Assembly (NCBI GenBank): GCA_027457185.1
Contig: DAIDTN010000160.1
Coordinates: 1-9,092, forward strand
Source of the DNA: Burkholderiales bacterium
Lineage (GTDB): Bacteria; Pseudomonadota; Gammaproteobacteria; Burkholderiales; SG8-39
Reading direction: 5' to 3'
Length of the DNA stretch: 9,092 nucleotides
Shown one piece after another: positions 1 through 7,592 of the stretch; the stretch's first letter is position 1, and every line of letters begins with the position of its first letter. A program made the translations under genes and the position numbers. The notes beneath the pieces were generated by a model. That model was not told the origin of the DNA, made no database searches, and saw nothing but the letters and a program-made list of their open reading frames with translations.

Positions 1-559
1 CGAATCCATCGGCGCCGATCACCGCGCCCGAATGGACCAGCGCGCGCTGGCCCAGGCGACAACCCGGGTAGACAGTGACGTGCGCATGCAGCCGGCTGGC
101 GGCGCCGATCTCGACTGCGTCGCCGAGGTAGCAACCCGCGCCGATCATCACCCCCCTGCCGAGCTTCACGCCGCGGCCGACGTACGCCCAGGGGCCGATG
201 CTGGCGCTGGCCGGAACCCGCGTGCCGCGCTCGACAACTGCGGTCCGGTGCACCCCGGGTTTGGCTACCATCGGCGGATTGAACAGGGAGGAGACCTTGG
301 CGAAATACAGATAGGGATCGTCGCAGACGATGCGCGGCAACTGCGTAAGGCCGCTGTCAGCCTTGCTGAGGATCACCGCGCCGGCGCGCGTTCCGGCCAG
401 CTGTTTTCGGTATTTGCCGTGGCTGAGAAAACCGATATGCTGCGCCGCGGCGCTCTCCAGCGTCGCAACCTGGCTGATCGGCGTCTGCGCGTCGCCGATT
501 ATCTCCCCACCGAAGCGTTCGACGATCTGGGCCAGGCGATATTTCTTGGCCTTAGTCAT
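1..559 (-). CDS. lpxD: UDP-3-O-(3-hydroxyacyl)glucosamine N-acyltransferase LpxD (5' part, runs off the window)
   Basis: LpxD adds the second 3-hydroxyacyl chain, from acyl-ACP, to UDP-3-O-acyl-glucosamine in the cytoplasmic steps of lipid A synthesis. The window holds 186 codons, which I translated from an ATG at 559-557. Residues 1 to about 100 match the N-terminal uridine-binding domain (start MTKAKKYRLAQIVERFGG; then HIGFLSHGKYRKQLAG near 41-56 and DDPYLYFAKV near 80-89). From about residue 104 the imperfect hexapeptide repeats of a left-handed beta-helix begin (SIGPWAYVGRGVKLG, VMIGAGCYLGD, VEIGAASRLHAHVTVYPG). The last residues visible are GAVIGADGF, a conserved LpxD stretch. The catalytic histidine, which follows this point in the family, lies outside the window. 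The start is 9 nt after the skp stop and has no clear Shine-Dalgarno sequence, so translation may be coupled to skp. skp-lpxD adjacency is typical of Proteobacteria, where fabZ-lpxA-lpxB usually follow. Confidence 0.95.
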   Translation of the reverse strand, partial: MTKAKKYRLAQIVERFGGEIIGDAQTPISQVATLESAAAQHIGFLSHGKYRKQLAGTRAGAVILSKADSGLTQLPRIVCDDPYLYFAKVSSLFNPPMVAKPGVHRTAVVERGTRVPASASIGPWAYVGRGVKLGRGVMIGAGCYLGDAVEIGAASRLHAHVTVYPGCRLGQRALVHSGAVIGADGF

Positions 560-568
560 CGGCGCCGG

Positions 569-1072
569 CTATTTCCCCGCCGGCTTGTCGTCCAGCGCCT
601 TGATCACCTTGTCCGTGATGTCGATGCGCGGGCTGGCGTAGACGGCCTCCTGGAAAATGATGTCGTATTTCTCCGACTCGGCAATCGCCTTGATGGTGCG
701 ATTGGCGCGCTCGAGCACCGCCGCAAGTTCCTCGTTGCGCCGCTGGTTGAGATCCTCGCGAAATTCGCGCTGCTTGCGCTGGAAATCCTTGCTCAATTCG
801 CCGAATTCGCGCTCCTGGTTGCGGCGCTCGGATTCGCTCATGGTGGCCGAGTTCTTCTCCAGGTTTTCCTGCATCTTGCGAATCTGCTGGCCCATCTTTT
901 GGATGTCCTGGTCGCGCTTGGCAAATTCCTGTTCGATCTTCTTCTGTGCGCGCACGGCGGGCGCGGCGTCGCGGAACACCCTTTCTGTGTTGACGAAGCC
1001 GATTTTCAACTCGGAGGCGGCAGCACTGCTGCCGATCAACATGCTCAATATGAAGAATACTAGTGTTTTCAA
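569..1072 (-). CDS. skp: periplasmic chaperone Skp / OmpH family protein
   Basis: Skp is a trimeric periplasmic holdase that binds unfolded outer-membrane proteins leaving the Sec translocon and escorts them to the BAM complex. The 167-residue product is close to the usual Skp length. It has a Sec signal peptide (MKTLVFFILSMLIGSSAAA, probable cleavage after Ala19) and then the family's first beta strand, SELKIGFVNTERVF. A long charged helical region from about 38 to 120, rich in K/R/E/Q (KKIEQEFAKRDQDIQKM, RRNQEREFGELSKDFQRKQ), forms the coiled-coil tentacles. The C-terminal body strand YDIIFQEAVYASPRIDIT closes the fold. The start codon is TTG at 1072-1070. No ATG gives a full signal peptide, and an AGGAGGT Shine-Dalgarno lies 4 nt upstream, so TTG is well supported. 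The gene is 17 nt after the bamA stop and 9 nt before lpxD. bamA-skp-lpxD is the standard neighbourhood. Confidence 0.95.
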   Translation of the reverse strand: MKTLVFFILSMLIGSSAAASELKIGFVNTERVFRDAAPAVRAQKKIEQEFAKRDQDIQKMGQQIRKMQENLEKNSATMSESERRNQEREFGELSKDFQRKQREFREDLNQRRNEELAAVLERANRTIKAIAESEKYDIIFQEAVYASPRIDITDKVIKALDDKPAGK

Positions 1073-1076
1073 ACTG

Positions 1077-1083
1077 ACCTCCT
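1077..1083 (-). promoter_or_regulatory. Shine-Dalgarno of skp, deciding a TTG start
   Basis: The minus strand reads AGGAGGT, then CAGT, then TTG. This is a near-perfect complement of the 16S rRNA 3' end at workable spacing. It lies in the 17-nt gap between the bamA stop (1092-1090) and skp, and it is the strongest ribosome-binding site in the window. It fixes the skp start at the TTG at 1072. Confidence 0.8.
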
Positions 1084-1089
1084 CGATTC

Positions 1090-3363
1090 CTAAAAGACCT
1101 GCCCTAACTGGAATTGCAGGTGCTGAATCCTATCCCCCGCCTTGGCGTTGAGCGGCTTGCCGTAACTGAAGCGCAACGGCCCCATCGGGGAATTCCAGAT
1201 AAACGAAATGCCGGTCGAATAGCGCAGATCAGAAAGATTCATTTTCTGATCCGAACCGTATACCTGGCCGGCATCCAGGAACAGGCTCAAGCGCATCGAG
1301 CGGTCTACCCCGGTTCCAGGCATCGGGAACAGAAACTCGGCATTCCCGACCAGGCGCTTGGTGCCGCCGAGGATATTGCCTTGGGAATCAGTCGGCCCAA
1401 GCGAGTACGCATCGTAACCGCGCACCGAGGTGACGCCGCCGGCGTAAAAATTCTTGTAAAACGGCAGGGGTTTCCCGCCCATGCCGTTGGCCGCTCCGAT
1501 TTCGCCGTTGAGCATAAACGTATAGGTGCGCGACAGCGGGTAAAACCACTGCCCTTGCCCGGTGAGCTTGTAGTACTTCAGCGTCCCGCCCGGCAGCCCG
1601 ACCTCCATATTGGCGCGGAGGATAGACCCTTTGGTCGGCACCAGTGCGCTGTCGAGCTGATCACGTATCCAGCCGATCGTCCCCGGAATAGCGGTGTTGG
1701 TATTGCCAAATATGTTGACGAAATCCAGATACCGTTGCGGGCTCAATGAGTCGATGCCAAGCTTGGTGTTTTCGAAGCCAAGACCCAAGCCGAGATTGTC
1801 CACCTCGGTCAGCGGGACGCCATAGCGCACTGCCCCGCCAACGGTGCTGGTGGTGTAGTAACCCAGGCCAAGCAAGGAAGCGTCGGTGCTTCGGTCGTAG
1901 ATGTCGAAGCCGCGGCTGACGCCGTCTACCGTGTAATACGGGTTGGTGTAGCTCAATCCGATATTGCGATTGATCTTGCTGGTGCTCACCTGCAGGCTAA
2001 GATGTTTACCGCTGCCAAAAATGTTTTGCTGCGTGATCGAGCCGCTCAGTATCAGCTTCTCCGTGGATGAAAAGCCCGCGCCGATCGTGATCGCGCCGGT
2101 CGGCTTTTCCTTGACCTTGAAATCCACGTCCACCTGGTCGGAGGTGCCGGGCACTGGTGGCGTCTCGACTGTGACGTCGGTAAAGTATCCCAACCGATCC
2201 AGACGCTGCTTGGATTTCTGTATTTTGTCGCTGTCGTAGTAGGCGCCCTCGAGTTGGCGCATCTCGCGGCGTATCACTTCGTCGCGGCTGCGGTTATTGC
2301 CCGAGATATTGATGCGCCGCACATAAACCCGCCGGCCCGGGTCGATCATTATCGTCAACGCGACGCGCTTCGCCGCTTTGTCCAATTCCGGAACCGCGTT
2401 GGCGTTGGCAAAAGCATAGCCATCGTTACCCAGCCGGTCGGTGATTTTCTTGGTGCTCTCGTTGAGTTTCTCGCGCGAGAAGGTCTCGCCCGGCTTGAGT
2501 TCGATCAGCTTGCGCAATTCAGCTTCGGGCAGAAGCAACTCGCCGCCGAGCTTGACGTCCGACACGGTGTACTTGTCGCCCTCGGTGATGTTGATCGTGA
2601 TGTAAATGTCCTGCTTGTCCGGCGTGATCGATACCTGCGTCGAATCGATACGGAACTCGAGATAGCCGCGATTGAGATAAAACGAACGCAGCGTCTCCAG
2701 GTCGCCGGCCAATTTCTGTTTGGAGTATTGGTCGTTCTTGGTGTACCAAGTTAGCCATCCTGGCGTTTGCAGCACGAACTGTTGCAGCAGATCCTTTTCC
2801 GTGAACGCCTTGTTGCCGATGATATTGATTTCGCGAATCTTGGTGACATCGCCCTCGTTGATGGAAAAACTGATTCCCACCCGATTGCGCTCGAGCGGCG
2901 TAACCGTGGTGACTACGGTGGCGGCATAGCGCCCGCGCGCGAGGTATTGGCGTTTGATCTCCTGCTCGGCCTGATCGAGCAGCGCCTTGTCGAAAGACCT
3001 CCCGTCCGCGAGGCCGATTTCGCGCAGCCCTTTGCGCAGCGCATCTTTATCGAATTCCTTGTTGCCGATAAAGTCGATCTGCGCCACCGCCGGACGTTCC
3101 TGGACTATGACTATCAGCACATCGCGCTGTACTTCCAGGCGTACATCCTTGAAGAACCCTGTCGCAAACAATGCTTTGATCGCCGCGGCCGCCTTATCCT
3201 CGGTCATGGTTTCGCCGACCTTGACCGGGAGGTAGCTGAACACGGTGCCGGCCTCGATGCGCTGGATGCCTTCGACCCGGATATCGCGCACCACGAAGGG
3301 AGCGAATGCATGCGCGACGCCGACCCACAGGCAGATGAATGCGCCGACGAGGTACCTGGTCAT
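1090..3363 (-). CDS. bamA: outer membrane protein assembly factor BamA (Omp85)
   Basis: BamA is the essential core of the BAM complex and folds beta-barrel proteins into the outer membrane. The product has 757 residues, usual for proteobacterial BamA. A Sec signal peptide (residues 1 to about 19, ending VAHA) is followed by five POTRA repeats, roughly 23-91, 92-172, 175-263, 266-344 and 347-421. Visible POTRA landmarks include VRDIRVEGIQRI (25-36), IDFIGNKEFD (96-105), INIIGNKAF (179-187) and RRINISGNNRSRDEVIRREM (349-368). The 16-strand barrel fills about 422-757. It contains the Omp85-defining lid-loop motif VRGY at 647-650. The C-terminal strand HLQFQLGQVF ends in Phe with hydrophobic residues at -5, -7 and -9, the BAM recognition signature. 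The start is ATG at 3363, 7 nt after the rseP stop, with no good Shine-Dalgarno, so coupling to rseP is likely. In the cell it works with Skp, encoded next door, and indirectly with RseP, which senses assembly failure. Confidence 0.98.
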   Translation of the reverse strand: MTRYLVGAFICLWVGVAHAFAPFVVRDIRVEGIQRIEAGTVFSYLPVKVGETMTEDKAAAAIKALFATGFFKDVRLEVQRDVLIVIVQERPAVAQIDFIGNKEFDKDALRKGLREIGLADGRSFDKALLDQAEQEIKRQYLARGRYAATVVTTVTPLERNRVGISFSINEGDVTKIREINIIGNKAFTEKDLLQQFVLQTPGWLTWYTKNDQYSKQKLAGDLETLRSFYLNRGYLEFRIDSTQVSITPDKQDIYITINITEGDKYTVSDVKLGGELLLPEAELRKLIELKPGETFSREKLNESTKKITDRLGNDGYAFANANAVPELDKAAKRVALTIMIDPGRRVYVRRINISGNNRSRDEVIRREMRQLEGAYYDSDKIQKSKQRLDRLGYFTDVTVETPPVPGTSDQVDVDFKVKEKPTGAITIGAGFSSTEKLILSGSITQQNIFGSGKHLSLQVSTSKINRNIGLSYTNPYYTVDGVSRGFDIYDRSTDASLLGLGYYTTSTVGGAVRYGVPLTEVDNLGLGLGFENTKLGIDSLSPQRYLDFVNIFGNTNTAIPGTIGWIRDQLDSALVPTKGSILRANMEVGLPGGTLKYYKLTGQGQWFYPLSRTYTFMLNGEIGAANGMGGKPLPFYKNFYAGGVTSVRGYDAYSLGPTDSQGNILGGTKRLVGNAEFLFPMPGTGVDRSMRLSLFLDAGQVYGSDQKMNLSDLRYSTGISFIWNSPMGPLRFSYGKPLNAKAGDRIQHLQFQLGQVF

Positions 3364-3370
3364 GTTAAGT

Positions 3371-4735
3371 TCAGCCGGAGATCAAACGGTTGATATCGTT
3401 ATAGAAGGCAAATGCCATCAGAACCAGCAGCAGCGTCAACCCGAGCTTCTGACCGATTTCCATCATCCGATCCGATACCGGGCTGCCCTTGAAAAATTCG
3501 ATCGTATAATACATCAAATGTCCGCCATCCAATAAGGGAATCGGCAGCAGGTTGAGGACCCCGAGGCTGATGCTGATCAGCGCCAGAAAATTCAGGTACG
3601 AGACCAGCCCGAGCTGCGCCGACTGGCCGGCATAATCGGCGATGGTAACCGGCCCGCTGATATTCTTCCACGACACCTGCCCGACCAGCATCCGCCCGAG
3701 CATGTTCAGGCTGAACGCCGACATGTCCCAGGTTTTTTGCACCGCCTTCACCAGGGCACGGGCCGCACCGTAACGGACCACGGTCACGAGCTCGTCCATC
3801 GCCTGCTGGTCGATCTGCGCCGCTGCGCCTATGCGCCCCACGGTCGAGCCGTCCTGCTGCACCGTTTCGGGGACGAGCGCGAGCTCGCGTCGTTCTTTTC
3901 CCCGCTGAAACGTCAGCCGCAGTTCGACACCCGGATGGCTGCGCACAACTTGTACCAGTTCGTTCCAGGTGGAGACGGGTTTGCCGTCGGCCGCAAGGAT
4001 CCGGTCTCCCGCTTGCAGGCCTGCCCGCTCCGCCACACTGCCAGCCACCACCTGGCCGATCACCGGTTTAATTTCCGGCTGGTACAGGCGCAGACCGATC
4101 AGGGCCAGGGTATCGCCTTCGAGCTGCTCCGCGTCAAAGCGCGATAAATCGAGCGTGCGCCAGTCGAGGTGATGCTCGCGGCTGAGCACCTCCACCTTTA
4201 CCTGTCGGTGCTCCAGCGCGAGCTGCAGCAGGCGCCAGCGCACCTCCTGCCAGGACCCGACGGATACGCCGTCGATGGCGCGTATGGTTTCGCCCCGCTC
4301 GAACCCGGCGCTTGCGGCTGGCGTGTGCGCCAGCGGTGCCGCCACTATCGGCCGCGCTTCCTGCACCCCGTGCATGAACAGCGGCCAGTACAGCAGTATC
4401 GCAAACAGAAAGTTGGCGACCGGACCGGCGACGACCACGGCGTAACGGCGCCACACGCTCTGGCGGTTGAAGGCGCGGCCGAGTTCCTGCGGTGCCACCT
4501 CGCCCTCACGCTCGTCCAGCATCTTGACGTAACCGCCCAGCGGCACCGCCGCCACCACCCATTCCGTCTGATCGCGTCCGAGCCGCTTTTTCCACAGCGG
4601 CAAGCCGAAGCCGATCGAGAAGCGCAATACCTTGACGCCGCAAATCCGCGCGACGAGGTAGTGGCCATATTCATGCACGATGACCAGGATTCCCAGCGCG
4701 AGCACGAAGGCGGCAACAGTATGCAGCAGGGTCAT
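3371..4735 (-). CDS. rseP: RIP metalloprotease RseP (site-2 protease, sigma-E activation)
   Basis: RseP is an inner-membrane zinc protease that cuts the anti-sigma factor RseA after DegS, releasing sigma-E when outer-membrane proteins misfold. It also clears signal-peptide remnants. The 454-residue product is close to E. coli RseP (450). The first membrane segment carries HEYGH at 21-25 (zinc ligands His21 and His25, catalytic Glu22). The membrane-associated GGYVKM lies at 67-72. A second membrane segment is at about 98-119. Two periplasmic PDZ domains cover about 127-220 and 221-290 (GDRILAADGKPVSTWNEL is typical of the second). The third zinc-ligand motif NLLPIPLLDG is at 395-404, with Asp403. 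A last membrane helix lies at about 430-448. I chose the ATG at 4735, which forms ATGA with the dxr stop. An in-frame start 13 codons upstream would add MRPAADRSGGCRA, a polar sequence unlike the family and wholly inside dxr. The ATGA overlap implies translational coupling to dxr. Confidence 0.96.
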   Translation of the reverse strand: MTLLHTVAAFVLALGILVIVHEYGHYLVARICGVKVLRFSIGFGLPLWKKRLGRDQTEWVVAAVPLGGYVKMLDEREGEVAPQELGRAFNRQSVWRRYAVVVAGPVANFLFAILLYWPLFMHGVQEARPIVAAPLAHTPAASAGFERGETIRAIDGVSVGSWQEVRWRLLQLALEHRQVKVEVLSREHHLDWRTLDLSRFDAEQLEGDTLALIGLRLYQPEIKPVIGQVVAGSVAERAGLQAGDRILAADGKPVSTWNELVQVVRSHPGVELRLTFQRGKERRELALVPETVQQDGSTVGRIGAAAQIDQQAMDELVTVVRYGAARALVKAVQKTWDMSAFSLNMLGRMLVGQVSWKNISGPVTIADYAGQSAQLGLVSYLNFLALISISLGVLNLLPIPLLDGGHLMYYTIEFFKGSPVSDRMMEIGQKLGLTLLLVLMAFAFYNDINRLISG

Positions 4736-5922
4736 TGCTCGGCAGCCACCGCTTCGGTCTGCAGCTGGGCGCACCGGCGCGCCGCGGCGTCGGCTTCGAG
4801 CACATCATCGAGGCTGGCAATCGCGCGCGGTGGCAATGCGTTCATCACCGCCTCGATCACCGCGGTGATGGCAAGGAACGGCAGGCGTCGTTCGAGAAAA
4901 CCGGCCACCGCAACCTCGTTCGCCGCATTCAGCGTCGCCGGGCTGGACCCGCCTTCGCGCAGGGCACGATATCCCAGGCGCAGCGCCGGGAACCTCGAGA
5001 AATCCGGCGCCGCGAAATCGAGCCTGCCGACGCGAAACAGATCGAGCGAGTCCACGCCCGCTTCAATCCGCTCAGGGTAGGCCAGCGCGTGCGCAATCGG
5101 CGTGCGCATGTCGGGGTTGCCGAGTTGGGCGATGACCGAGCCGTCCGCGTATTCGACCATCGAATGCACCACGCTCTGCGGATGAATCACGACCTCGATC
5201 TGCTCCGGCGTCGCGCCAAACAGCCAGTGCGCTTCGATAATTTCGAGCGCTTTGTTCATCATGGTCGCCGAATCCACCGAAATCTTGCGCCCCATGACCC
5301 AGTTTGGATGGGCGCAGGCTTCGTCCGGCGTCACGCTTTGCAGCTGTGACAGCGCCGTTTCGCGGAACGGCCCGCCGGATGCCGTTAACAGCACTCGACG
5401 CACACCGTGGCCGCCGAGGTTTCCCGAGAATGAATCGGGCAGGCACTGAAACACGGCATTGTGCTCGCTGTCTATCGGCAGCAAAATCGCGTGATGCGCA
5501 CGCACGGCTTCCATGAATATCGGCCCGGCCATGACCAGGGCTTCCTTGTTCGCGAGCAGCAGTTTCTTGCCCGCGCGCGCCGCTGCGAGCGTGGGCACCA
5601 GGCCGGCGGCGCCGACGATAGCGGCCATGACGCAATCGGTTTGCGCATGGGCAGCAATGCGCTCCAATCCCTGCTGGCCGATCAGGATTTCAGTGACGCC
5701 TGGCTGCAGGCGCTGGCGCAGGACATCGGCCTGGACTGCCTGCGCCACCACAGCGTAGCGCGGCTGGTGGCGCAGGCACAGCTCGCCCAGTTCGTCGATG
5801 CGTTCGTTCGCGCTCAGGGCGAATATGCGGAAGCGCTGCGGATGGCGCGCGGCTACGTCCAGGGTGCTGCGTCCGATGGAACCGGTCGCCCCGAGGACGG
5901 CGAGGTTCTGCAGCCTGTTCAT
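4732..5922 (-). CDS. dxr: 1-deoxy-D-xylulose 5-phosphate reductoisomerase
   Basis: Dxr (IspC) converts 1-deoxy-D-xylulose 5-phosphate to 2-C-methyl-D-erythritol 4-phosphate with NADPH and a divalent metal. This is the first committed step of the MEP isoprenoid pathway and the target of fosmidomycin. The product has 396 residues (E. coli 398). The N-terminal NADPH-binding fold has VLGATGSIGRST at 9-20, and the conserved LLANKEALV lies at 122-130. Metal ligands are visible as Asp151 and Glu153 in PIDSEHNAVFQ and Glu227 in SATMMNKALE. The flexible-loop region GRKISVDSATMMNK (211-224) and ASGGPF (181-186) are intact. The ATG at 5922 overlaps the cdsA stop as ATGA and has no Shine-Dalgarno of its own, so it is probably translated by ribosomes finishing cdsA. 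The product pathway ends in the farnesyl diphosphate and isopentenyl diphosphate used by UppS, encoded two genes upstream. Confidence 0.98.
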   Translation of the reverse strand: MNRLQNLAVLGATGSIGRSTLDVAARHPQRFRIFALSANERIDELGELCLRHQPRYAVVAQAVQADVLRQRLQPGVTEILIGQQGLERIAAHAQTDCVMAAIVGAAGLVPTLAAARAGKKLLLANKEALVMAGPIFMEAVRAHHAILLPIDSEHNAVFQCLPDSFSGNLGGHGVRRVLLTASGGPFRETALSQLQSVTPDEACAHPNWVMGRKISVDSATMMNKALEIIEAHWLFGATPEQIEVVIHPQSVVHSMVEYADGSVIAQLGNPDMRTPIAHALAYPERIEAGVDSLDLFRVGRLDFAAPDFSRFPALRLGYRALREGGSSPATLNAANEVAVAGFLERRLPFLAITAVIEAVMNALPPRAIASLDDVLEADAAARRCAQLQTEAVAAEQ

Positions 5923-6749
5923 AGCAGGTATACCAGCGCGGCAAACGGCAGCACGGCGGTGAGCGCGTCAATGCGGTCAAGCACTCCGCCGTGCCCGGGG
6001 AGCAATGCGCCGCTGTCCTTGACCCCGGCACGCCGTTTCAGAGCCGACTCGAACAAGTCGCCGTAAATGCCAAGTGCAGTTAGCAACCACAGAAACAATA
6101 GCGCCCCGAATGCGCCGAAGCGCATGGATTTGAGCAGCTGCGGAAAATACGGCTGCCAGGCGTAGCTCCACAACGCCGCATATGCGCTCACCGCGAGCAT
6201 CGCCCCGCCTACGCCTTCCCAGGTTTTACCTGGACTGATCGAGGGCGCGAGTTTATGCCTGCCGAAGCGGCGTCCGGCGAAATAGGCGGCGGTGTCGGAA
6301 ATCCACGCGACCGACATCAGCAGCAGTAGCAGCGGCGGGCCGAGATCGCGCAGTTCGACCAGCGCGAGCCAGGTCGGCACCAGGACCACGAGGCCGGTCA
6401 GCGCCGCCAGCCAGCGTGCGCGCGGTAGCCAGGCACGCCATAGCCACAGCGGCACCACGATCATCCAGAACAGGCTCGCGACCAGGTAGAGCGCGATATG
6501 CGCTCCGGAATCACCGGGCAGGGCATTGCCCTGGGCACAGCCGGACAGCGATGCGCAGGCAGCCGCCACGAGGACCACATACAGACCGCAGCCGATGCGC
6601 CCGAGCTTGATCAGTTTGGCCCATTCCCATGCCGCTGGGAGCAGCAGTACGCCGGCAAACCCGGCCCAGGCACGAGGAGAAAGCCAGAACAATGCCGCCA
6701 GAAACAAGAACAACAACACCAGCGCCGTGATCACCCGTGTCTTGAGCAT
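5919..6749 (-). CDS. cdsA: phosphatidate cytidylyltransferase (CDP-diglyceride synthase)
   Basis: CdsA is a polytopic inner-membrane enzyme that makes CDP-diacylglycerol from phosphatidate and CTP. CDP-diacylglycerol is the branch point to phosphatidylethanolamine, phosphatidylglycerol and cardiolipin. The 276-residue product is hydrophobic throughout, with about eight membrane segments (for example 7-23, 27-40, 55-70, 85-104, 113-131, 138-150, 211-228 and 261-276). The family signature is complete at 235-261: S-x-x-K-R at 235-239, K-D at 244-245, then PGHGGVLDRID. The upstream conserved blocks SDTAAYFAGRRFG (151-163) and SPGKTWEG (172-179) are also present. The ATG at 6749 lies 29 nt after the uppS stop. 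A GGGGGT sequence 8 nt upstream is a plausible ribosome-binding site, and a small inverted repeat covers the start codon (separate entry). The 3' end overlaps dxr by 4 nt. Confidence 0.97.
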   Translation of the reverse strand: MLKTRVITALVLLFLFLAALFWLSPRAWAGFAGVLLLPAAWEWAKLIKLGRIGCGLYVVLVAAACASLSGCAQGNALPGDSGAHIALYLVASLFWMIVVPLWLWRAWLPRARWLAALTGLVVLVPTWLALVELRDLGPPLLLLLMSVAWISDTAAYFAGRRFGRHKLAPSISPGKTWEGVGGAMLAVSAYAALWSYAWQPYFPQLLKSMRFGAFGALLFLWLLTALGIYGDLFESALKRRAGVKDSGALLPGHGGVLDRIDALTAVLPFAALVYLL

Positions 6750-6763
6750 CGCTCAATACCCCC
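6742..6763 (-). promoter_or_regulatory. cdsA translation-start region: GGGGGT ribosome-binding site plus 15-nt inverted repeat over the start codon
   Basis: On the mRNA strand a GGGGGT (6763-6758) precedes the cdsA ATG by 8 nt. It is one G-for-A change from GGAGGT and can still pair with the 16S tail through wobble. Between it and the coding sequence lies TTGAGC-GAT-GCTCAA (6756-6742), a perfect inverted repeat with 6-bp arms and a 3-nt centre. The A and U of the start codon are in the loop and its G is in the stem. The Shine-Dalgarno stays outside the stem. The repeat is seen directly; a role in damping cdsA translation is inference. Confidence 0.35.
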
Positions 6764-6778
6764 GGCCGGCTCGCACAA

Positions 6779-7564
6779 TCAGGCGAGCTCCCTTTTCGAG
6801 GGGGGAGCCCGTCCTGCGGACTCGAGTTGCTCGCTGGTGCGGCCGAAGCGCCGCTCGCGCCGCTGATAGGACGCGATCGCCCGATCCAGCGCCGCCGAAT
6901 CGAAGTCCGGCCACAGCGTTTCGGTAAAATAGAACTCGCTGTAGGCGAGCTGCCATAGCAGAAAGTTGCTGATACGCTGTTCTCCGCCCGTGCGAATGAA
7001 CAAATCGGGTTCGGGCGCGTAGGCCATGGCAAGGCAGCTGGCGAGTTGCTCTTCAGTAAACGTGCCGCGCTGCTCCGGCATTGACTCAACCAGGCGCCGC
7101 ATTGCCTGCAGCAAGTCCCAGCGCCCGCCGTAATTCGCCGCAATGGTGAGGGTCATTTTATTATTGGCTTGGGTGAGCTGTTCGGCGCGCTCGACCAGAT
7201 CGGTGATCTTGTTGCCGAAGGGCGCGAGGTCGCCCACTACGCGCAGGCGTATGCCGTTGCGGTGCAGCTTCGCCGCCTCCCGCTCCAGCGCCATGATGAA
7301 TAGTCCCTTCAGCATCGACACCTCTTCTTCCGGCCGGCGCCAATTCTCCGAACTGAACGCGAACAGGGTCAGGTATTCGACGCCCCGCGAAACGCAGGCT
7401 TTGACTGCTTCGCGCACGATCTCGACGCCGCGTTTGTGGCCGGCCGCGCGCGGCAGCATGCGGTGCTTGGCCCAGCGTCCGTTGCCATCCATGATGATTG
7501 CGATATGGCGCGGAACCGCCTTTACTTGCGGGATATCGCGCGTCGAACTGGGAAACAAAGGCAT
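6779..7564 (-). CDS. uppS: di-trans,poly-cis-decaprenylcistransferase (undecaprenyl diphosphate synthase)
   Basis: UppS (IspU) is a cytoplasmic cis-prenyltransferase. It adds eight isopentenyl units to farnesyl diphosphate to give C55 undecaprenyl diphosphate, the carrier for peptidoglycan, O-antigen and other cell-surface glycans. The product has 261 residues, slightly longer than E. coli (253) because of a C-terminal tail. The catalytic signature HIAIIMDGNGRWAK holds Asp26, the diphosphate-binding residue. His43 is in RAAGHKRG, and FAFSSENWRRP (68-78) supplies Ser71, Glu73 and Trp75, at the same numbering as E. coli. The isopentenyl-diphosphate and metal site is seen in RTGGEQRISNFLLWQ (Arg191, Arg197, Ser199), with Glu210 in YSEFYF. 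The ATG at 7564 follows the frr stop by 28 nt with only a weak GAGA-type ribosome-binding site. The tail after residue 240 (SEQLESAGRAPPSKRELA) is low-complexity and not part of the catalytic fold. Confidence 0.98.
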   Translation of the reverse strand: MPLFPSSTRDIPQVKAVPRHIAIIMDGNGRWAKHRMLPRAAGHKRGVEIVREAVKACVSRGVEYLTLFAFSSENWRRPEEEVSMLKGLFIMALEREAAKLHRNGIRLRVVGDLAPFGNKITDLVERAEQLTQANNKMTLTIAANYGGRWDLLQAMRRLVESMPEQRGTFTEEQLASCLAMAYAPEPDLFIRTGGEQRISNFLLWQLAYSEFYFTETLWPDFDSAALDRAIASYQRRERRFGRTSEQLESAGRAPPSKRELA

Positions 7565-7592
7565 GAATGTCTCGGTGTGGGCTGCGCCCGGT

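Noticed and set aside
32..1063. Plus-strand open frame of 343 codons across lpxD and skp
   Set aside because: It is antisense to lpxD and skp. The product is Arg/Ala/Leu-rich, with the Leu-rich stretch simply mirroring the Skp coiled coil.
3364..3370. TGAACTT just before bamA, resembling the -35 box of a sigma-E promoter (GGAACTT)
   Set aside because: A matching -10 element would fall inside the bamA coding sequence, after the start codon, and none is visible there. The match is the rseP stop plus the short spacer.
4736..4774. Thirteen-codon N-terminal extension of RseP
   Set aside because: It would lie inside dxr and put polar residues before the first membrane helix. The ATG at 4735 matches family length and forms the ATGA junction.
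4169..5080. Plus-strand open frame of 303 codons across rseP and dxr
   Set aside because: It is antisense to the rseP/dxr junction. The composition is typical of a shadow frame, and I see no ribosome-binding site or family motif.
6764..6773. GC-rich palindromic GCCGGC/GGCCGG run between uppS and cdsA, considered as a terminator
   Set aside because: There is no following T-run, and the symmetric arms are too short. The element sits just ahead of the cdsA ribosome-binding site inside an apparent operon.
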